This document shows, piece by piece, positions 1 through 7,764 of a stretch of DNA of 64,000 nucleotides. This DNA comes from Massilia sp. H6 (lineage in GTDB: Bacteria > Pseudomonadota > Gammaproteobacteria > Burkholderiales > Burkholderiaceae_D): assembly GCF_024802625.1 (NCBI RefSeq), contig NZ_CP103371.1, forward strand, positions 2,914,001 through 2,978,000, in the 5' to 3' direction. Both the position numbers and the translations under genes were made by a program. Numbering within the stretch: position 1 is the first letter of the stretch; the number at the start of each line of letters is the position of its first letter. The notes below the pieces were generated by a model. It searched no databases. It saw only the letters and a program-made list of their open reading frames with translations, and was not told the DNA's origin.

Positions 1-1052
1 TCGCTTTCGCCATACTTGTCGGTGTTCGGCACTGTCACCTCTACCAGCTGGGCGCCCTGGGCACGCAGCACGTCGAGTTCGCGTTCGATGATCGCATCAA
101 CCGCGTCATGGCGGCCGAAGAAGTTGCGCGCAATGCCGATGCGCCTGCCCTTGAGCCCATCCTTGCGCAGCGCCGCGGCATAGTCGCTGCTGCGTCCCCG
201 GGCTTCCAGGGTCGCCGGATCGGCAGGATCGAACCCGGCCAGCGCAGCGAGCAACAGCGCCGCATCGGTCACGCTGCGCGTCATCGGTCCGGCGGTATCT
301 TGCGAGTGGGCGATCGGAATGATGCCACTGCGGCTGAGCAGGCCCAGCGTCGGTTTCAGGCCGACGATGCCGCACACGGAAGACGGCGACACGATCGAGC
401 CATCGGTTTCGGTGCCCACCGTCAGGGTCGCCAGGCCCGCGGCGGCGGCGGCGGCGGAGCCGGAACTCGAGCCGCTGGTATTGCGGTCGAGGGCATGGGG
501 ATTGCGGGTCTGCCCCCCGCGGCCGCTCCAGCCGCTGACCGACCTGGTCGAGCGCATGTTGGCCCACTCCGACAGGTTGGTCTTGCCGATAATGACCGCG
601 CCGGCCTTGCGCAGCTGGGCGGCAATATGCGCATCCCTGGTGGCGCGCACGCCGTCGAGCGCGAGCGAGCCGGCACTCGTGCTCATGCGGTCGCCGGTTG
701 CGATGTTGTCCTTGACTAGCACCGCAATGCCATGCAGCGGTCCGCGCAGCTGGCCGGCGGCGCGTTCGCGGTCCATGTCGGCCGCAATCGTCAAGGCATC
801 CGGATTGGACTCGATCACCGCATTCAGGCGCGGGCCGGCCCGATCGATCGCCGCGATGCGCGCCTGGTAGCCTGCCACCAGCGACCTGGAAGTCAAGCGC
901 CCGGAGGCCATGGCGGCTTGCTGCTCGCGAACCCCGGCATCGAGGATGGCGTCGTGGGCATGTGCTTTCGCCTGTGCATTGCCGGCAACGGTGGCGACGC
1001 CTGCCCCTGCCCCGGCCGCCACGCCGAGCCGTACGAAATCCCTGCGGTCCAT
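1..1052 (-). CDS. Amidase signature family hydrolase, Tat-exported (partial)
   Basis: About 350 codons are visible; the 3' end lies outside the window. The protein begins MDRRDFVRLG, a twin-arginine motif followed by an Ala/Gly-rich hydrophobic stretch to about residue 28, so Tat export is likely. The amidase-signature Ser-Ser-Lys elements are present: Lys114 in VLVKDN, the GSSSGS loop at 194-199, and Ser219 in GTETDGSI. AGGAG sits 6 nt before the chosen ATG. The family hydrolyses amide bonds in varied substrates (simple amides, 6-aminohexanoate-type or peptide amides), and the substrate here cannot be read. The role as periplasmic amidase is inferred. It is not GatA: there is no gatB/gatC context and it has an export signal. 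Confidence 0.85.
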   Translation of the reverse strand, partial: MDRRDFVRLGVAAGAGAGVATVAGNAQAKAHAHDAILDAGVREQQAAMASGRLTSRSLVAGYQARIAAIDRAGPRLNAVIESNPDALTIAADMDRERAAGQLRGPLHGIAVLVKDNIATGDRMSTSAGSLALDGVRATRDAHIAAQLRKAGAVIIGKTNLSEWANMRSTRSVSGWSGRGGQTRNPHALDRNTSGSSSGSAAAAAAGLATLTVGTETDGSIVSPSSVCGIVGLKPTLGLLSRSGIIPIAHSQDTAGPMTRSVTDAALLLAALAGFDPADPATLEARGRSSDYAAALRKDGLKGRRIGIARNFFGRHDAVDAIIERELDVLRAQGAQLVEVTVPNTDKYGES

Positions 1053-1131
1053 CGCGTCTCCTATTGTTTTTTTGAAAGCAATAGAATATCAGTGCCGTGC
1101 GACAGTGGACGCAAGGCGCGCATGCAGGGCC

Positions 1132-1156
1132 AAAAAAAAAGCTGCCCGAAGGCAGC
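1132..1156 (-). terminator. Rho-independent terminator of efp
   Basis: Read on the minus strand, a 6-bp stem GCTGCC/GGCAGC with a TTCG tetraloop is followed by nine T. It lies 21 nt after the efp stop, between efp and the amidase gene. Confidence 0.9.
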
Positions 1157-1177
1157 ATTTTCTTGAAAGCCGTCAGC

Positions 1178-1753
1178 TTAGTTGCGAACCACGCGCTTGT
1201 ATTCGTTGGTGCGGGTGTCGATCTCGATGACGTCGTCCTGGCTCACGAACAGCGGCACCATGACAATGTGCTGGTGGGCTTCGATCGCGTTTTCGATCTT
1301 GGCTTCTTTCAGGACGTTGCCCGAGGTATTGCCCTTGACTGCCGGCTCCGAGTAGATGACCTGGCGTGCAATGGTTGTCGGCAGTTCGACCGAAATCGCC
1401 TTGCCATCATAGAACACGGCTTCGCATTCCATGCCGTCTTTCAGGTAGTGCAGTGCGTCGCCCAGGTTCTCTTCTTCGATTTCGAACTGTTCGTAATCGG
1501 CGTCCATGAACACGTACAACGGATCGGCGAAGTACGAATAGGTGACCGGCTTCTTGTCCAGCACGACCACGTCGAACTTGTCGTCGCCGCGGAACACGTT
1601 TTCAAGCGGGGCATTGGTGAGCAGATTCTTCATCTTCCACTTGTACGTAAAGCCCGTGCGGCTCGAACCGTTCACGTCCGAACGCAGCACGATGAATGGC
1701 TTGTCGTCGACCATAATGATGTTGCCAACACGAATTTCTTTAGCGGATTTCAT
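1178..1753 (-). CDS. efp: Translation elongation factor P (EF-P)
   Basis: 191 aa, the full length for EF-P, starting [14 protein letters not shown] binds ribosomes stalled at polyproline and promotes peptide bond formation. The tip residue of domain I is Arg32 (GSSRTG, residues 30-35) rather than the Lys used by the EpmA/EpmB or DHS-like systems. This marks the arginine-rhamnosylated EF-P class. The modifying enzyme gene earP lies immediately upstream in the same direction (stop at 1866). A strong terminator follows efp. The C-terminal OB domains ([18 protein letters not shown] and onward) look intact. Confidence 0.97.
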   Translation of the reverse strand: MKSAKEIRVGNIIMVDDKPFIVLRSDVNGSSRTGFTYKWKMKNLLTNAPLENVFRGDDKFDVVVLDKKPVTYSYFADPLYVFMDADYEQFEIEEENLGDALHYLKDGMECEAVFYDGKAISVELPTTIARQVIYSEPAVKGNTSGNVLKEAKIENAIEAHQHIVMVPLFVSQDDVIEIDTRTNEYKRVVRN

Positions 1754-1865
1754 AGTAGTTTTGCGTGAAAAAAGTAAGTTGCATTAAACCAGTAGTGGCC
1801 AGGGAGCGAAGCAGCTTTGGGGCCGACATTTGATCGTGAGTAATTCGTTACAGACTAACCGCGCA

Positions 1866-3080
1866 TTATACCGGATTTTCCTGGGCTAATTTCAGTGCTG
1901 CGGCAAAATCCAGCAAGTTCGTCGCCAGATCGCCCGGTGCCTGCACCTGGCGGCGCCAATCTCCGGCGTGGGCTGCGACCTGCGATAGTGTGGCGCGCAA
2001 GGCGCACCAGGCCTGCGGCATCGACGCGACCGGCACCGCGCCATTCCACCCGAGCGAGAAATCGGCGAGCGCGTCGAGGCCGCCGGCATAGCGTCCGAGG
2101 AAGGCACGCAGCTTCTTGTGATGCAGGTTTTCTTCTTGCGGATAAATGTGCCATATGAAAGGACGGTCTGCCCATTGCGCCCGCACGAAGGAATCCTCGC
2201 CGCGCACGAAGTTCAGGTCACAGGCCCAGAGCAGGCGGTCGTAGTCATCCTGGGGGACGAAAGGCAGTACCCGCAGCGTCAGCGCCCCATGCGTCGCAGA
2301 AGCGCCGGCCACCGGCGCCGACCCTGATTCGCCACCCAGGAATGCAGCCACCGCGTCGGCAGCGACGCCTTCCGGAACCAGGCAAGTGACCGGTTCGGCT
2401 CCTTCGGCCCAGGCCTGCAGCAGGCCCGCGACCGGTGCGTGCGGATAGCAAAACAGCGACACCTTCAGCGCGTCCAGTTCGGGCGCTTCCACACCGAAGC
2501 CGGCCAGGAAGCCTGCCACCTCGCTGCGGTCGCCCTGGAAGGCGGCCCGCTCAGCGTCGAGCCCGGCTTCATGCAGCAGGCCACCGGTCCGGGCGGTAAA
2601 GCCGGGAAAGAAGAAATGTTTGGTCAGCTTCAGGCGCGGATGCATCGACGGCAAGCGGTGGCAGCCCTCCACCCACTGCTCCGCGCTCAAGCCTTCGAGA
2701 TTGAACCAGATTGGCCGTGGGCTGCGCTGCGCCATTGCCGCGACATAGCCCGGCGGCAGGTCGACGGCGAAGAATTCGACCACGATGTCCGCCACCTCGT
2801 TCGGGACGAATGCTCCCTCCTGGCCGTGCCAATGGCGTACCAGCACGCCTGCCAGGTCCTGCTCGCCCGCGTCCACGTCGACCGGCGGGCAGATGCGGCG
2901 GAAGCTGCGCAAATCGTCCACCCACAGCGTGACGCGCACGCCGTGTTCGCGCGCGAGCTGGCGCGCCAGGCGCCAGCAGATGCCGATATCGCCGAAGTTG
3001 TCGACGACCTTGCAAAATAGCGCCAGGGTCGGCGCGGAAGGCAAGGCAGTAGGCAGGGTTGACGATGCAGGCGGGCTCAT
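1866..3080 (-). CDS. earP: EF-P arginine rhamnosyltransferase EarP
   Basis: 404 aa, DUF2331/EarP family. It transfers rhamnose from dTDP-rhamnose to Arg32 of EF-P in the cytosol. The N-terminal DNFGD motif (Asp27 and Asp31) matches the essential Asp pair of the family, and RGEDSFVRAQW at about 293-303 is the conserved nucleotide-sugar/catalytic segment. GICWRLARQL follows the first Asp motif as expected of a GT-B fold. It is encoded 112 bp upstream of efp on the same strand, the usual earP-efp pairing. There is a short Pro/Ala-rich N-terminal extension, so a start about 15 codons later is possible. Confidence 0.95.
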   Translation of the reverse strand: MSPPASSTLPTALPSAPTLALFCKVVDNFGDIGICWRLARQLAREHGVRVTLWVDDLRSFRRICPPVDVDAGEQDLAGVLVRHWHGQEGAFVPNEVADIVVEFFAVDLPPGYVAAMAQRSPRPIWFNLEGLSAEQWVEGCHRLPSMHPRLKLTKHFFFPGFTARTGGLLHEAGLDAERAAFQGDRSEVAGFLAGFGVEAPELDALKVSLFCYPHAPVAGLLQAWAEGAEPVTCLVPEGVAADAVAAFLGGESGSAPVAGASATHGALTLRVLPFVPQDDYDRLLWACDLNFVRGEDSFVRAQWADRPFIWHIYPQEENLHHKKLRAFLGRYAGGLDALADFSLGWNGAVPVASMPQAWCALRATLSQVAAHAGDWRRQVQAPGDLATNLLDFAAALKLAQENPV

Positions 3081-3508
3081 ACGGGCGGGAGGTGGATGCG
3101 GGAAAGCCCGACATTTTAACTGAATTCACTGGCTCGTTTTAGCGCCGCAAAGCTGCCCGCGACTGTGCCTGCCCGCCTGCCTGGGCGCCATGTGAATCAA
3201 CATTCCCAGTCATTTACAACCGTGCATCGCGGCTTGTTTGCGCCAACACAAGCGGCGGCGCAATGTGGGGAATTGCGCCGCTCAGGGCCCAAACTTCAGC
3301 ATGCCCGTTCAGTCCAACGCCTATCCGCAAGGCGCCCGGGGCCACTAAACCGGGGCCCTGCCCTTCATTCGTGCACTGCCCTTTCCAGTATGCGGATGTC
3401 CATGCGAGCAGCCGTCCGCGCCAGGTGCGTCAGGGCGCCGACGTCTGGCCTGCCTGTGCAGCCAATGTCAACCCGGCTATGGCGGCTTATTCACAAAAGG
3501 AGTTGAAC
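3081..3508. other. Divergent intergenic region between earP and the polyQ gene
   Basis: 428 bp without a convincing gene. It should hold the promoters of earP (minus) and of the 3509-6722 locus (plus). It contains a perfect 10-bp inverted repeat, GCGGCGCAAT at 3255-3264 and its complement at 3272-3281 with a 7-nt spacer, and no T-tract follows. An ORF reading through much of this gap into the polyQ gene exists, but it lacks a ribosome binding site and resembles no known N-terminus. Confidence 0.6.
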
Positions 3509-4396
3509 ATGAACGAATACCAACAGTACGGTCTCGGCCAGCAGCAGATGGCTCCCCAGGGTTTCCTGGGCGGGATGCTCGGAGCCCCGCTGGGCGGCAT
3601 GATCGGCAAGGGCATCGGTGGCATTTTCGGCAATCCCGGCATGGGTAGCCGCATCGGCGAAATGGCCGGCGGTATCGGCGGGGGCCTGCTGCCGTTCGGA
3701 ATGGATGCGACCGGCACCGCGTTTGGCGGACAGCAGCAGCAACTACAGCAACAACTGCAGCAACTGCAGCAGCTGCAGCAACTGCAACAGCTGCAACAGC
3801 AGCAACAGCAACAGCAACAACAGCAACAGCAACAACAGCAGCATTTGCAGCAGCAGCAGCAGCAGCCATCGCAGCAGGGCCAAATGGCACCACAAGGCTT
3901 CGTCGGCAATCTGTTCAGCCAGTACGGCCGACCAGCCGGTGGCCTGATCGGCAACCTGAGTGGAAATTCGACACTGGGCAACATCGCTGGCGCCGCCCTG
4001 TCCGGGCTGGGCGGCCTGCTTCCTTTCGGTGCCGATGCCCAGGGCGGCCAGAACCAGCATCCGATCGTGCAGCAGTTGCAGCAACTACAGGCCCAGCAGC
4101 AGCAATTGCAGCAAATCCTGCAGCAGGTCCAGCAACAGCAGGCGATGCTGCAGCAACAACTGGCATCCGAGCAGCAGCAGGGCCAGATGGCCCCGCAAGG
4201 CTGGATTGGCAACATGATCAAGCGGGTCGCGCAACCGGTTGGTGGCTTTATCGGCGGCCAGTTGGGCAACCAGAGCCTGGGCAGTACGATCGGCGGCATG
4301 GCTGGCCAGATCGGCGGCATGTTGCCATTCTCGGTTGACCCATGGTCAGCCTATGCCCAGCAGGCGCAGTTCGGGGCTCAGCAAACCGTGCATTAA
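3509..4396 (+). CDS. Triple-module Gly-rich protein with polyGln linkers
   Basis: 295 aa, not recognised. Three copies of a module of about 50 residues occur at 13-64, 125-174 and 226-275. Each opens with QMAPQG(F/W) and closes with a GG-(L/M)LPF(G/S) motif, and between them run GxxxG-like glycine-zipper spacings (for example GGxIG, xGNxxxG, AGxIGG). The linkers at 75-119 and 185-224 are almost pure Gln with periodic Leu (QQL units), including an uninterrupted run of 16 Gln. There is no signal peptide. AAGGAG lies 7 nt upstream of the chosen ATG; the longer upstream reading frame has no such site. The gene leads a co-directional set with the propeptide-like gene (59-bp gap) and the subtilase. 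Membrane insertion, amyloid-like assembly or processing into three peptides are possible but unproven. Confidence 0.8.
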   Translation: MNEYQQYGLGQQQMAPQGFLGGMLGAPLGGMIGKGIGGIFGNPGMGSRIGEMAGGIGGGLLPFGMDATGTAFGGQQQQLQQQLQQLQQLQQLQQLQQQQQQQQQQQQQQQQHLQQQQQQPSQQGQMAPQGFVGNLFSQYGRPAGGLIGNLSGNSTLGNIAGAALSGLGGLLPFGADAQGGQNQHPIVQQLQQLQAQQQQLQQILQQVQQQQAMLQQQLASEQQQGQMAPQGWIGNMIKRVAQPVGGFIGGQLGNQSLGSTIGGMAGQIGGMLPFSVDPWSAYAQQAQFGAQQTVH

Positions 4397-4414
4397 GCCT
4401 TCATCTTCCCATGG

Positions 4415-4436
4415 CGCCTTCCGTTCGCGGAAGGCG
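4415..4436 (+). promoter_or_regulatory. Stable intercistronic hairpin with TTCG loop
   Basis: CGCCTTCCG and CGGAAGGCG form a perfect 9-bp stem around TTCG in the 59-bp spacer between the polyQ gene and the propeptide-like gene. No U-tract follows. It may act as an mRNA 3'-end stabiliser or partial attenuator that makes the first gene more abundant (inference). Confidence 0.5.
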
Positions 4437-4455
4437 TATTACCGAGGAGCTGCCC

Positions 4456-4737
4456 ATGCCGAGTTCCACAGTCGAACCACCCCCAGGCCACGCGCCGGGT
4501 CGCACCGTCGGCCGCTATATCGTAAGGGCCGCTGCCGACACGGCGGCGCTCCACGCATTCATCGACAGCCTCGGCGCCTATCCCGCCATACGCCTGGTCG
4601 ACACCATCGGGCCGAGCGCCGGGCCGCCGCATACCGTCGTGGTCGAGACCGATCCCGATACCGCCGAGCAGATCCGGCAACGCTCCTATAACCAGTTAAC
4701 GATCGAACCGGACCAGCCCCTGTCGCTGTTCGACTAG
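4456..4737 (+). CDS. Stand-alone subtilase propeptide-like (I9-like) small protein
   Basis: 93 aa. GAGGAGC precedes the ATG. Residues 20-93 resemble the prodomain of the subtilase encoded 29 bp downstream. RYIV (20-23) matches KYLV (48-51 there), IRLVDTIGPS (45-54) matches IDIVDTVGAPS (102-112), and the tail LTIEPDQPLSLFD (81-93) matches LLVERDQHLQLLD (157-169). Subtilisin propeptides of the I9 class act as intramolecular chaperones and inhibitors, and free-standing I9 proteins can inhibit in trans. A role as inhibitor, chaperone or protective partner of the neighbouring protease is therefore inferred. There is no signal peptide, which fits a protease kept in check inside the producing cell. 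Confidence 0.75.
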   Translation: MPSSTVEPPPGHAPGRTVGRYIVRAAADTAALHAFIDSLGAYPAIRLVDTIGPSAGPPHTVVVETDPDTAEQIRQRSYNQLTIEPDQPLSLFD

Positions 4738-4766
4738 CGGGTCCTTAGCGGTCAGAAGGAAACACT

Positions 4767-6722
4767 ATGCCAAAAACTCCCCAGGGCGGAACAGGCGAAC
4801 AGCCGGGTCAGCCCGATGGCAACGAGAAGCATTCCCGATCCGACGATTCCGCTGGCGCGCGCGCGCGCGATGCGATCAGCGGACGCGCCGTCGTCGAACG
4901 CAAAAAAAAATACCTGGTAGCCCCGCGTAGCTCGCCTGCAGGCGCCGGATTCATGGCCCCGCTCGCGCTGGCCGCGCTGGGCCCGCTGGCCCGGTCCATG
5001 GCAACTGCCGCGATGGAACCGGCACCCAGCCTGTCGTCGGTACAGCAGGCCCTGCAGGGCCTGGGTGACATCGATATCGTCGATACCGTGGGCGCACCCA
5101 GCGGCGCCACCTCTTCGGGCATAGGCTTGGCCAGCCTCGGTGGTGCCGGCAATGGCGCCGTGGCTGAAGGCGTGCTGGTCGCGCGCATGACCGACCGCAA
5201 GGCCGGCGAATTGCTGCAGCGCGGCCAGGGCCGGCTACTCGTCGAACGCGACCAGCACCTGCAACTGCTCGACCCAATGCTGCAACGGCCCGACCTGGTC
5301 AGCTCGCTCACACCCTACAGCGGCCCGACGGCAGAGGTCGCCATTACCGTGCTGGGCAAGGATGGCGCGCCCCTGGCCGAGGCCGAGGTCTCGCTGTTCG
5401 GTGGCGTCCTGCCGAGCACCGGCACCAGCGGACCGGATGGCACCGTCCGCCTGCTGCTGTACGGCGACGACCCGCACATGATCAGCGGCCTGTACGTCAA
5501 GCCGCGTGCCGACTACTGGAGCTTCTACCAGCGCGACCCCGAGATCAGCCTGGCCGAACCGAACGTGGTCATGTTGCGGGCGCTGGCCGACTGGCCGGCC
5601 CTGCAGAACCTGCCACGCCAGAGCACGCTCGGCTGGGGCGCGCGTGCCATGCGCCTCGACTTGGTGCCGCCACAATACGGCGGCATGGGCATCAAGATCG
5701 CCGTGATCGATTCCGGTGCCGCCACCGCCCACGGCAACCTCAAGCACATCCGGGCTGGCTTCGACGTGATCAACAAGGCGACCGACCGCACGACCTGGAA
5801 CACCGATACGCTCGGCCACGGCTCGCACTGCGCCGGCGTGATTGCCGCCGGAGATCCGACCTGGGGCATCCGCGGCTTCGCGCCAGACGCGGAAATCCAC
5901 GTGTGCAAGCTGTTCCCCGGCGGTCAGATCAGCCAGCTGATCGATGCGCTCGAGTATTGCATCGAGAATCAGATCGATGTCGTCAATCTTAGCCTGGGCG
6001 GTGGCGCGCCATCCGAAGCGCTCGAGCGCCAGATCGTGCGCGCCAAGGGAGCTGGCGTCGCGTGCATCGCTGCATCGGGTAATTCCAGTGGTCCGGTACA
6101 GTACCCGGCCGCGTCGCCGCATGTACTGGCGGTGGCCGCCATCGGCAAGATCGATGAATTTCCGTATGACAGCTACCATACCGAGACCGTGGGTTCCGAC
6201 ATCGACGCGCAGGGCTATTTCACTGCGCGCTTCAGTTGCTTTGGACCGCAAATCGATGTCTGCGCCCCAGGCGTCGGGATCGTTTCGTCTGTTCCGCCGA
6301 ATAATTTCGCGGCCTGGGACGGCACCTCGATGGCGGCGCCCCATGTCACCGGCCTGGCAGCCCTGGTGCTGGCACACCGGGCCGATTTCCAGATGCTGCG
6401 CGCGCGCTCGGCGGAACGGGTTGAGCGCCTGTTCCAGATCATGCGACTCAGCGCAAGGCCGCTGACGCTGTCCGACCCGTCGCGCATCGGCTACGGCATG
6501 CCCGATGCGCTGGTGGCACTCGGCCTGTCGCCGGCGGCGGGTCAGCAGGTGGGCAATTGGCAGATACCCACTCCAAGCTATGGAATGATCCCTGGGATGC
6601 TACCCGGCGCCATGATCGATGGTGGCCAGCATTCCCAGGCTTATGCCGCTCAGCAAGCAGCCGGAACGGCAGGCTTCCCGTTCGGGATGCCGATGGGAGG
6701 CATGCGTCCATCGGGATGGTGA
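4767..6722 (+). CDS. S8 family subtilisin-like serine protease
   Basis: 651 aa. The catalytic triad is visible: Asp315 in IAVIDSG, His351 in GHGSHCAG and Ser521 in DGTSMAAPH, with the oxyanion Asn439 in ASGNSSG. Before the catalytic domain there is a propeptide-like region (48-169) and then a stretch at about 185-275 that looks like a beta-sandwich carrier domain (AEVAITVLGKDG, LYGDDPH). No Sec or Tat signal is seen; the N-terminus is polar. The C-terminus (about 590-651) is rich in Gly, Met and Gln and ends near FPFGMPMGGMRPSGW, echoing the LPFG ends of the modules in the first gene. AAGGAA precedes the ATG. It is last of the three-gene locus. The natural substrate is unknown; the polyQ protein is the obvious candidate (inference). 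Confidence 0.93.
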   Translation: MPKTPQGGTGEQPGQPDGNEKHSRSDDSAGARARDAISGRAVVERKKKYLVAPRSSPAGAGFMAPLALAALGPLARSMATAAMEPAPSLSSVQQALQGLGDIDIVDTVGAPSGATSSGIGLASLGGAGNGAVAEGVLVARMTDRKAGELLQRGQGRLLVERDQHLQLLDPMLQRPDLVSSLTPYSGPTAEVAITVLGKDGAPLAEAEVSLFGGVLPSTGTSGPDGTVRLLLYGDDPHMISGLYVKPRADYWSFYQRDPEISLAEPNVVMLRALADWPALQNLPRQSTLGWGARAMRLDLVPPQYGGMGIKIAVIDSGAATAHGNLKHIRAGFDVINKATDRTTWNTDTLGHGSHCAGVIAAGDPTWGIRGFAPDAEIHVCKLFPGGQISQLIDALEYCIENQIDVVNLSLGGGAPSEALERQIVRAKGAGVACIAASGNSSGPVQYPAASPHVLAVAAIGKIDEFPYDSYHTETVGSDIDAQGYFTARFSCFGPQIDVCAPGVGIVSSVPPNNFAAWDGTSMAAPHVTGLAALVLAHRADFQMLRARSAERVERLFQIMRLSARPLTLSDPSRIGYGMPDALVALGLSPAAGQQVGNWQIPTPSYGMIPGMLPGAMIDGGQHSQAYAAQQAAGTAGFPFGMPMGGMRPSGW

Positions 6723-7091
6723 AGCCGCGCTTGACCTCAGTGATTGCGGGCAGGCTCCATCGCGTAGCTAAGCCTGTCTGCGACGACGCCTCATAACGTG
6801 CACGCGTACGCTACCACTGTCGCGATCGCCGAAAATCGACGACAAAACGACGACAACCCGACGCGGGGAGAGCCGAAAGGGAAAAACAAAAGAGAAAAAC
6901 AGAAGAGAAAAACGACGAAGGCAGATCAGGATACCGGAGCAGACTGCAGGGTCTGCGGGGAATGCGGGGTCTGCGGGGCTTGCATGCGCTGAGCGCCACT
7001 GCCTCGGGCGCAACGCCCCGGCAAACCATTTGGCCAATAAAAAACCGGAGCACCTATCCGCGCATGCGCGTTGGTTTGCTCCGGTCTTAAC
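6723..7091. other. Intergenic region between subtilase gene and tRNA array
   Basis: 369 bp with no supported gene. It holds a purine-rich stretch around 6866-6920 (repeated AGAGAAAAAC units) and a short tandem array of TGCGGGG-type units near 6947-6985. The terminator of the tRNA array is at its right end. Confidence 0.6.
7039..7085 (-). terminator. Rho-independent terminator of tRNA array
   Basis: On the minus strand, a perfect 9-bp stem ACCGGAGCA/TGCTCCGGT (7044-7052 and 7077-7085) is followed by a run of T just after the last tRNA-Glu. Confidence 0.85.
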
Positions 7092-7167
7092 TGGCGTCCC
7101 CACGGGGATTCGAACCCCGGTACTCACCGTGAAAGGGTGATGTCCTAGGCCTCTAGACGATGGGGAC
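7092..7167 (-). tRNA. tRNA-Glu (TTC), copy 3 in transcription order
   Basis: 76 nt with encoded CCA. The acceptor GTCCCC pairs with GGGGAC, the anticodon loop CTTTCAC carries TTC, and the T-loop is TTCGAAT. The sequence is identical to the copies at 7248 and 7503. Confidence 0.97.
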
Positions 7168-7247
7168 CTAACACTGTACTTACTGCTAACTTTACTATCT
7201 GCCACTGCTGCACGATACCATCAGCGCCGGCCTGACTACCAAATTCT

Positions 7248-7323
7248 TGGCGTCCCCACGGGGATTCGAACCCCGGTACTCACCGTGAAAGGGTGATGTC
7301 CTAGGCCTCTAGACGATGGGGAC
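7248..7323 (-). tRNA. tRNA-Glu (TTC), copy 2
   Basis: 76 nt including CCA, identical to the other two tRNA-Glu genes here. It lies 30 bp before tRNA-Ala copy 2 and is followed by an 80-bp spacer. Confidence 0.97.
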
Positions 7324-7353
7324 CCTGGACTGCTACAACTTTATTCTGGTACT

Positions 7354-7429
<76 letters not shown>

Positions 7430-7502
7430 CAAGGAACAACATTCTACCATACTGCAACGACTTCTACCAATGCGCGCCGCTGGTTGCACGCTGCCAGAAT
7501 CC

Positions 7503-7578
7503 TGGCGTCCCCACGGGGATTCGAACCCCGGTACTCACCGTGAAAGGGTGATGTCCTAGGCCTCTAGACGATGGGGAC
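7503..7578 (-). tRNA. tRNA-Glu (TTC), copy 1
   Basis: 76 nt including CCA, identical to the other two tRNA-Glu genes. It lies between the two tRNA-Ala genes. Confidence 0.97.
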
Positions 7579-7627
7579 CTGGAACTACCTAACTGCCTTG
7601 CTACACTACTTTACTGCACTTCAGAGT

Positions 7628-7703
<76 letters not shown>

Positions 7704-7722
7704 GCAGTGCTGAAGTGCGAGC

Positions 7723-7751
7723 ATTATAGCGGGGGTTCTTGCATTACGCAA
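7723..7751 (-). promoter_or_regulatory. Sigma-70 promoter of the tRNA array
   Basis: On the minus strand, -35 TTGCGT (7746-7751), a 17-bp spacer and a perfect -10 TATAAT (7723-7728), followed by a GC-rich discriminator (GCTCGC) of the kind found at stringently controlled stable-RNA promoters. It sits just beyond the gltX stop. Confidence 0.8.
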
Positions 7752-7764
7752 ATACCCTTTTTGC

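Noticed and set aside
106-1158. 350-aa ORF on the minus strand overlapping the amidase
   Set aside because: It is the amidase gene read in the wrong frame; the correct frame shows the Tat signal and amidase motifs.
3487-4320. Long antisense ORF rich in Cys-Cys runs opposite the polyQ gene
   Set aside because: It is the complement of CAG/CAA codons, which gives CTG/TTG or TGC in other frames, so the Cys runs are an artefact of the repeat.
6798-6992. 64-aa ORF with a Lys/Arg-rich middle and a CRVCGECGVCGAC end
   Set aside because: The Cys pattern comes from a short TGCGGGG-type DNA repeat and the charged part from a purine-rich tract. There is no ribosome binding site and no neighbour logic.
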